From Guadua angustifolia (taxonomy: Eukaryota > Streptophyta > Magnoliopsida > Poales > Poaceae), in the NCBI GenBank assembly GCA_036346375.1, contig CM070515.1:16390423-16454422 (forward strand): a stretch of DNA of 64,000 bases, written 5' to 3'. Under the pieces are notes generated by a model, which worked only from the letters and a program-made list of their open reading frames with translations, was not told where the DNA came from and did no database searches. Positions 56,671 to 64,000 of this stretch are shown piece by piece. Every line of letters starts with the position of its first letter. Position 1 is the stretch's first letter. A program made the position numbers and the translations under genes.

Positions 56671-59600
56671 ATGGTAAGTGGAAATTCCAAATTACCGATG
56701 TTATCAAATTGCAGTATTCTATCATGGAATGTTAGAGGCCTAAATAATCCAGCAAAGAGAGAGAGCATCAAGCATTTCATTCTATCAAATGGAGCTTCTG
56801 TGGTGTGTTTACAGGAGATAAAAATATCCAATTGGTCGACTTGTTTGTTACATGAAACTCTAGGTCCGAGACTAGCTAACCAGACGGTCGCTATACCCTC
56901 CAATGGAACATCTGGTGGAATCCTTCTCGCGACGTGGATGATCTTTATGATCTTCAAAATCCTAGATCAACACCCAATACGATCACTGCAACTTTGGCCT
57001 CACGATGTGATACGATGGCATGGGACATTACTGGTGTTTACGGACCACAATCAGACGAAGAAAAGAGAAACTTCCTCGCTGAATTAGAATCGTTGCAAGG
57101 TACAGTCCTACCCGCGTGGCTCATCCTGGGAGACTTCAACCTCATCAGGCAAGCCAATGAGAAGAGTAGAGGCCCGACAAATAGGAGAATGATGCAACGC
57201 TTCAATCACATTATCAATAGACTGCAACTTTTGGAACTTGACCTCCAAGGCCGCCGATTCACGTGGACAAATGAACAGGATCAACCGATCATGACGAGAA
57301 TTGATCGTTTCCTAGCAACAACAAAATGGCACGACATCTTCCCAAACGCAGACCTATGCGCATTGGCAACAATGACATCAGACCATTGCCCCCTAATTAT
57401 GCAAGGAAATGCAACCTTTCAATATTTTAGAGGTTTTTGTTTCGAGGTTTGCTGGACCAAGATGCCGGGTTTCCAGGAGACAATATCTCAGTCATGGACT
57501 CAGCCGGTCCTCACTTCGGACCCGATCCTAAGGTTGCATGTCAAGATGAGCAAAACAGCTAAGGCATTAAAGATCTGGAGGAGGAAAATTTTTGCGAACA
57601 TAGCGCTGCAAATAGCTTTGATACAGGTCACTATCACTATATTGGAAAGTTCACAAGAACGACGTCCGCTACTACAAAACGAACTAGAACTTCGGGAAAT
57701 CCTCAAAGACAAGCTGCTCGGTCTTGCGGCAATACAGAAATCCAGAGCGAGACAACATGTAAGACTAACCAAAATTCGCCTGGGGGACTCCAACACGTGG
57801 TTCTTCCACTTGATGGCCAGCTCAAGACGGAGAAGAAACTTGATCAGAGTGCTACAAAAAGAAGACAGTGGGATCTATACACAGCAGGATAAACTCAAAG
57901 AGACTTACCAATATTTCGCAAAGGTTTTGGGAGAGTATGGAGCAAGAGACAAAGCGATCCACTGGAATACACTGGGTTACATTGGGAGGGACCTCAGCGA
58001 TTTAGAAATTGACATCACTGAAGAGGAGGTGATTAAAACCATACAGGATCTTCCAAATCAAAAAGCACCAGGACCTGACGGATATATTGGTCTATTCTAC
58101 AAAACATGCCTCCATATTATCAAGTCCGACCTGATGGAAGCAATTAGGGGCTTCTTCAGGCTACGTCATAAAAACCTGCATAAGTTAAATGAGGCGAACA
58201 TTGTTCTTCTACCGAAAGTGGAGAATGCTGACAGACTAGATCGTTTCAGACCAATCAGCCTTATAAATAGCTTCATGAAGATCATCACCAAAATAATCGC
58301 AAATCGGTTAGCGCCCAAGTTAGATGAATTAGTATCAGTCTCACAGAACGCTTTCATAAAAAAGAGATCCATACACGATAACTTCTTATATGTGCAAAGA
58401 GTAATCCAAAAGCTACACAAAAACAGAACACCGGCTCTATTCATCAAATTGGATATCTCCAAAGCTTTTGATTCACTAAATTGGATCTATATTCTTGAAG
58501 TGCTTCAAGCCCTGGGCTTTGGACGTAAATGGCGAGAGTGGGTATCTGCTATACTCAGGACTGCCTCTTCTAGGGTTCTGATCAACGGTCAACCGACAGC
58601 GACTATTAGACATGCGTGTGGGGTGCGTCAGGGAGACCCTTTATCTCCCCTTCTATTCATCTTAGCAATTGACACCTTGCAAAAATTGCTGGAGTTGGCA
58701 GAGAGCCGAGGTATTCTCAAATCAATACTACCGGCAACAGCAAGACTAAGATGCTCACTTTACACTGATGATGCTGGGATATTTTTAAATGCAGATGTGG
58801 ATGAACTGACAGCCCTTAGAAAAATTCTAGATACTTTTGGAAGGTATTCGGGTCTGAAAATCAACATTTCCAAAACGGACATTTACCCAATCAGATGCCA
58901 ACATGATCTCTTGCAAGATTTGATGAATGTTTTCGCTGGAAAAATTTCAAACTTCCCAGGGAAGTACCTCGGCCTTCCATTACACATCAGGCAGTTAAGG
59001 AGAATTGAAATACAACCGTTGATTGACAAAATAGGCAACAGACTCGCAGGTTGGAAAGGTAAACTACTTTCAAAAGCCGGAAGGGAGACCCTTATCAATT
59101 CCGTGTTAACATCACAACCTATATATCATCTCACAGTCTTCCCTGCACAAAAGTGGCTAATTCGATGCATTGATAAACTCAGGCAGAGTTTTCTTTGGAG
59201 AGGTCGAGAACCAGAAAACTGTAGCGGGGGCCACTGTTTGATCAACTGGCTGGTGACTTGTCTGCCAAAAAGCAAAGGGGGTCTCGGGATCAAGGATCTA
59301 GATCGATTCGCCAGGGTGCTTAGACTTAGGTGGTGACGAGGGCTGGGAATCCCTTGACCGGCCGGCGCACGGTCAACGGATCCCCCAAGCTCGGGAGGCC
59401 CCCGACCACGACTAAGTGCGTCGAGGCGCCGACCTAGAGCGCTGGATCGAAACACAGCCCGCCCGACCTCGAGCTCAGGCGGGCCCTTGTTCGAACCGTA
59501 GTCCACCCTTGATTTCGGATCAAGCATTTTGGCCGGTTGCCCAAAGCGCTGGTCGTGGGGTAGGAAAGCAGTCGTACAACAAGTTCGGGCGGTTCTTTGC

Positions 59601-60902
59601 CGACCCTCAACGTGCATGAAGGCCACTTCCCGGGAATCTCTCCTGTCCGTTGCGTACAGTGGAGGTATAAAGACCAAGGATGTGCAGTCTTTTGGAGGAC
59701 ACGAAGACAACACACAACACGCCATAGCTCGAGCTTAGACATTGCCATTGTTGAACTTGAGCTGTAACACACCCTTATACTCGAAATAGTCAAGAAAAGC
59801 TGGGAAATGGCAAATAAGCTATTACCTCCACAGGGTTCGAACAAGATAAATCTCGGTCTCACACTCGTTGTCGTCTTGCTCGACCATCACCTCGTCTACT
59901 CTTTTTCTCCGTGCGAAAGCGAAGCGCAAGATCCCGTGATCATCTCGACCCCATCTCATTTCTTGCGGTTGGCGATCCCGATCATCGACAGGTGGCTTTG
60001 GTTTCGTTGGAAATGCAATGAAAGGGTCTGGACGGGCCTTGATCTACCGTGCGACAAGACAGATGTGTCTCTTTTCAATGCTTCAACGATTGTTACGATT
60101 GGAAACGGCAAATTGGCAGACTTTTGGAGATCAAGTTGGGTGGAAGGACAAGCGCCGAAAAACATTGCACCGAACCTGTTCAGGACAGCGCGAAGAAAGA
60201 ACATCTCGGCACACCAGGCCTTGTCAAATAACTATTGGATATGTTTCTGTACGCCGGTGAACTCGGAAATAGAAATCAGGGAGTTTGTAACGCTCTTTGA
60301 AGCAATACAACGAATTAATAGAGATGAGACGAGAGAAGATCAGATACGGTGGCGGTGGACCTCTGATGGTCAATATTCAGCAAAGACGGCCTACCTAGTG
60401 CAGTTCCACTCGGTTTACTGCAAGATGAAGATCTGTCCTATATGGAAGGCGCACGCGGAACCTAAATGTCGTTTCTTTACTTGGACTTTGCTTCACAACA
60501 AAATATTAACAGCAGATAACATGCTCAAGAAGGGGTGACCATGCAATGCCACCTGTACTCTTTGCAACGCGTCATCGGAAACACCAATCCATCTTTGTAA
60601 GGATTGTCCTTTCGCCAGACAAGTATGGGGTTTCCTCCCTACGGGGGAAATTGGATCGATGCCTGAATTTAAGTAGCAGCGGCTCGGTATATATATGGTG
60701 GTGGAGATTGAGAGCCCAGTTCGACAAAGAAAGACGACGACAAGTGGATGGTCTGCTCATTTATTTCTGGTGGAATTTATGGCAGGAGAGAAACCAGCGC
60801 ATTTTCCAGGGGACATCTAGAACGCCCGAGCAAGTGGCTATAGTGATCAAGGATGCGCTGCTCAACCGTGGTTTTGCTACGTCCTACAAGGGTCCGGTTT
60901 AG
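56671..60902 (+). pseudogene. LINE ORF2: endonuclease, reverse transcriptase, zf-RVT (interrupted)
   Basis: Nicks the target and copies LINE RNA. Endonuclease (EEP fold): ILSWNVRGLNNPAKRESI, VCLQEIKIS with catalytic E, LILGDFNLIRQ, TSDHCPL with the final D-H; one frame change at about 56935. RT: KAPGPDGYIGLFYKTCLHII, RFRPISLINS, FIKLDISKAFDSLNW, GVRQGDPLSPLLF, SLYTDDAGIF (catalytic YTDD). 56934-59336 is one unbroken 800-codon frame. It then runs into the solo LTR and resumes at about 59996 with LWFRWKCNERVWTGLD. The zf-RVT motif lies around 60440-60620, past a stop at 60536. Final block ends at 60902. The unusually intact RT suggests a fairly young insertion. Confidence 0.85.
59329..59995. 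mobile_element. Solo LTR, 657 bp, in LINE ORF2; target duplication GGTGG
   Basis: 59334-59990 starts TGACGAGGGCTGGG and ends GATCATCGACA. GGTGG flanks both sides (59329-59333 and 59991-59995). Excision with one GGTGG rejoins the LINE ORF2 frame (VLRLRW then LWFRWK). No internal region, so a solo LTR. Confidence 0.85.
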
Positions 60903-61102
60903 TTCCTTTGGTTTTTTGGTTTTATCCCTCCTAACTTTATAAAAGCCAAAGATTAATGTCGTCAGTGGGGTTTATCTGACCTGTTTTTTCTCGTCTTTTT
61001 TTTGGGTTTTCAGTGGTGTTTTCCTGCTTTTGTCTGTCGAGTTGTCTTGTGAGGTTTTTTTCCGGTTTTTTCCTTAAAAAACTGGTTGTAATTCTCTCTT
61101 AT

Positions 61103-61104
<2 letters not shown>

Positions 61105-61150
<46 letters not shown>
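61105..61150. repeat. (TA)n tail of the LINE
   Basis: About 23 TA dinucleotides directly after the LINE 3' UTR (CTGGTTGTAATTCTCTC). Simple-repeat tails are known for some plant L1 lineages. Confidence 0.9.
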
Positions 61151-61155
<5 letters not shown>

Positions 61156-61702
61156 ATTTTTATTTATTTACTATAGTTAAACTTGTCAAGACTCCTAGAA
61201 TTTGTTCGCTCAGCCACCGCTGATTGCCGTGTTCGTCGTGAATCCTCGACATAGCGTCTGGGATGGGAGTAGCAAAGTTGATCATCAGCTGGCGAGTGGC
61301 GTCAGTTGCTGCCACCGACAGCGCGTCGCGTTTCAGGCGGGGATCCCACGACGACGCATTGGATTTCGCCGTATGATGCCGACTCGTGGGCCTGGCCTAA
61401 AGCAAAATGGTTTCGTTCGGACTTCCTGCTTTGCTTTGCCCCGTGCCGAGCAGAGCTTTGATCGAAAGGACTCGAACTATTTCCTTTCAAATAACCCCAA
61501 ACTTACAAACAACCGTGTGATGCTGTCGATATGATCTAGCAGCGTGTTTTCTTCCCTAGAAATGGTGGCTGAGAATGAGAAAGGCACCGGTAAAAAATTT
61601 TTAACCACTTGTTTGATTGGCATGTACGGGAGCATTGGAAAATTAATTCTCTACAGTGAATGGAATTGTGTTTTATATAGCAAGGTTGATACAGACTACA
61701 TC
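61151..61702. other. Intergenic, no gene seen
   Basis: A possible right terminus of the 37546 hAT element lies at 61211-61222. Otherwise nothing recognised. Confidence 0.35.
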
Positions 61703-63430
61703 TAAGGCTCCGCTTGGTACGGTTCCAGATTCTAGTAGAAACGGAAACGGTTTCAGATTCTTGGTAGAAACGTTTCAGGTAGAATCAGAATCACCGTCTG
61801 AAAACCGTTTAGCTAAGTATCTGGATTCAGATTGTGGAAAGAGGATGAAGTGGTGAAAATGACCGAAGTGCCTTTTGTATTTGTGATGGATTTGTAGTAC
61901 ATTTTAATGTAAAAAATGACGATGAAATACATGCATCTATAATAATCTCATTACAGAATTTTTGTATAAATATTCGGCCATTCAAATATAAGAGGTAGCA
62001 AAATATATCATTGTATTAATATTATAAAAATGATAAAGTGAACTACGATCTAGATTCCATAATTGCCTTTGCAAGATCATCACGAAATCTATCCATATTT
62101 ATGTCATTTGCATCGGTTGTAGCCGTATTTGATGAATTTTGAGACGGCTGATGTCTTGCATATCTTTGTGGTATTGTTGACATGTAATCTAGATTCTCGT
62201 CACACATTTGAAAATCTCCTTGACCTTGTCCTCCCTTTTTGAAATGATACATGGTTAGTACCTCAATATCCATTTCATAAAACTTTGCAGGTCGATAAAC
62301 TGAAGGTTTTGTCAGAAGCTCTTGCAAATTCATCTGCAAAAGCGGAAAAGCGTATAATGGAAAATAGGTTTGTTTCTTCAGCATTCCCTGTGCTATGTAT
62401 TTACTTTCAGCAATTTAGCACATACTTATTTGGCAGAATGTGAGTGCAGTGAAAAGTCATTTGGACAAATCTATTAGGCCATAGCTTATATAACTTGTAG
62501 TGATATGTCAAATACTAGGTAGGTAAATTTAAGCTACAATATTTCTGTAGTTTCAATATGCATTTGTTCCTTTGTTCCTTTGTTAATTTGGCAGAACTAA
62601 TGAGCCTACAATCATCTTCAGTTTCTTGTGACTGTTGTATTGTACGGGTTAATGCTGTTAGACTTCAATCATTGCATGTTCATACCTAAGGAGTTAACTT
62701 TTCACTTGACATTAAACATCAATTAAGACTTTTACTTGCCAAATTCTGGAGCTTTAATTATTGGGTGATCTTCCTGAAGCAGACATTGTTTTGACATCAT
62801 AATCCCATCCATTTTGCTTATCTTGCAAGCCAACCAATGTATCTCTTTTGATTGAGACCAATGTATCATAGATTAAAAGCCAACCAATGTATCATAGATT
62901 AAAAAGCCAACAACAGATTAATTACTATCTACTAACAACAGATTAATTAGAAAAAAAGAGAGAGGCCAAGATGAGGGAGGGACATGGTGCGTACCTTGAC
63001 GGCAGTGGGGTGCGTGGTGGGGTTGGACTCGGCGACGGGCGGGAGGCGGTCGGGAAGTTCGGAGGGCGGCGGCACGGCCAGAGGGGCCGAGGAGTTCGGA
63101 GGCCGGCGGCGAGTGGGAGTGTTCGATGTAAGCGTCGTCGGGGTGCTCCGGGAGGGCGTCGGCGGGGGCAGGAGGCGGCCGGGGGGTAGCTCCGGGTGGG
63201 CGGGTGGGTTTCGCGGGAGTTCACGAGGCTGTTTCGCGGGTGGTTTATCAGGGCAGAGTTGGAAATCGATTCGATGAATCCGAAGGAACGGGTTGTAGCC
63301 GATTCGAGCACGGCATTTAAAACTGAGAAACGATTCGCTTTGAAACATTCCGAGTCCTATTCTGTTTGGTTGGATTTATTTCAGATTCTAAGAGAAACAG
63401 TCCGATTCCAAGTTGCCAAACGGGCCCTAA
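61703..63430 (-). mobile_element. PIF/Harbinger deletion derivative, 1.72 kb, TAA target duplication
   Basis: Element 61706-63427. Left end GGCTCCGCTTGGTACGG and right end GCCAAACGGGCCC are inverted partners, flanked by TAA at 61703-61705 and 63428-63430. The subterminal parts share AGATTCT and GAAAC phrases in mirror order. Like the 6-kb Harbinger element it has a GC-rich block next to its right end (62950-63290) and minus-strand coding remnants. No transposase catalytic motif is present. Confidence 0.7.
62043..63311 (-). other. Possible spliced minus-strand gene carried by the Harbinger derivative
   Basis: A proline-rich GC-rich frame (63311-about 62997) ends at a good donor, AAG/GTACGC. 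A downstream block begins after a good acceptor, TTTTGCAG at about 62333, with MNLQELLTKPSVYRPAKF and ends MDRFRDDLAKAIMESRS at 62043. No known domain. It may be the remnant of the element's own first and last exons. Confidence 0.3.
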
Positions 63431-63949
63431 AGTTCCGTCGAAACAATGTTTGGGATGTCTTAGCGGCTATGAACCAATTCCGTATTATTTTCCATTGACT
63501 AACTTCACCGAGGCACCACCAACTCGCACTTACAAACTTGGATTATCGCTAAGACACTAACTATATTAATTTGTCGATGTGATTTTAAGAATTAAGATGT
63601 GCATATGAAAACTCCATACCAAACCTTTCTAAATTTAGACTTTCACTCTAATATAATGCTAAAGTAGTGTCGACTAAATCCAGAATTTGGCGATAAAGAT
63701 TCAAGTAAACACAACTGTGTATAATACTATAATTCATCGACGTTCAAATTACAACGAAAAAACCCCCCAGAAAATTGGCACAAATTAATCATACCCCAAA
63801 GAAGCGGCCTAATTTTCTTGAGGAGAAATTAAGCAGAGGCCTAATTAATCGCCGGCTCCTCAAGAATCGCCGACCACGAGTACAAATACCCAACAAAATT
63901 CCTCTCTGTGATATAGATAGTACATTTACCATCAAAACACCACCAACGT
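63431..63949. other. Intergenic or 3' UTR, no feature seen
   Basis: AT-rich flank. If the partial coding region at the edge is real, this includes its 3' UTR. Confidence 0.35.
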
Positions 63950-64000
63950 CTAGAAGGAAAGCACGGCGGAGACGGCAGTGGCCGCCACGACGGCTGCAGC
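63950..64000 (-). CDS. 3' end of an unidentified gene (cut by the window edge)
   Basis: Sixteen codons read AAAVVAATAVSAVLSF followed by TAG at 63950-63952. The GC-rich codons and hydrophobic small-residue tail resemble the end of a GPI-anchored or membrane protein, such as an arabinogalactan or lipid-transfer-like protein. Too short to identify. Confidence 0.35.
   Translation of the reverse strand, partial: AAAVVAATAVSAVLSF

Larger units (their letters stand above)
41691..61150 (+). mobile_element. L1-type LINE, split by two later insertions
   Basis: Non-LTR retrotransposon with ORF1 (41824 onward, resuming at 54299), ORF2 (56671-60902) and a simple (TA)n tail. It is interrupted by the copia-derived insertion 42225-54293 and the solo LTR 59334-59990. 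Removing both with one target copy each leaves an element of about 6.7 kb, normal for plant L1. The 5' boundary and target duplication are not resolved. Confidence 0.85.

Overview
The window is nuclear DNA of a flowering plant, most likely a grass. The signs are Tourist-like MITEs with TAA target duplications, a SIRE-like copia retrotransposon, a Reina-like gypsy element, GC-rich intron-poor genes beside AT-rich repeat DNA, and plant-type histone promoter motifs. I could not name the species from sequence alone.

Only three host genes are well supported, all on the minus strand. (1) 722-8936 is a multi-exon INCENP (WYRD-type) homologue, the Aurora-kinase scaffold of the chromosomal passenger complex. 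It has a conserved N-terminus, a coiled coil, a C-terminal IN-box and an expanded 291-bp protein-coding repeat. Its reading frame appears broken at three places. (2) 16294-16749 is an intronless histone H2B gene with three Oct/Hex-type S-phase promoter pairs. (3) 26579-27361 is a single-exon fasciclin-like arabinogalactan protein. A 51-bp tail of a possible fourth minus-strand gene lies at the right edge.

The rest is layered transposons. 8-19 kb holds a Mutator-type MITE in an INCENP intron, TIR elements, a solo LTR (11939-12885), tandem repeats, and a relict SIRE-like LTR carrying a 5'-truncated LINE. 19.5-24.8 kb is a Reina-like Ty3/gypsy element with two LTRs about 2% apart. 27.5-29.3 kb has a CACTA-like remnant, a Tourist MITE and a hAT nested in a second Tourist element. 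29.8-35.8 kb is a 6-kb PIF/Harbinger element. 35.9-41.7 kb contains a MITE mosaic and a decayed hAT transposase. 41.7-61.15 kb is one L1-type LINE split by a 12-kb copia-derived insertion (42225-54293) and a solo LTR (59334-59990). 61.7-63.4 kb is a PIF/Harbinger deletion derivative.

The most unusual structure is the 12-kb insertion. Two 3.3-kb LTR copies face each other across 261 bp, forming a 6.9-kb palindrome, followed by a gag gene without pol. Each LTR carries an array of about 17 short hairpins. All keep the same 5-base loop TGTGT while their stems differ, usually by paired changes on both arms.
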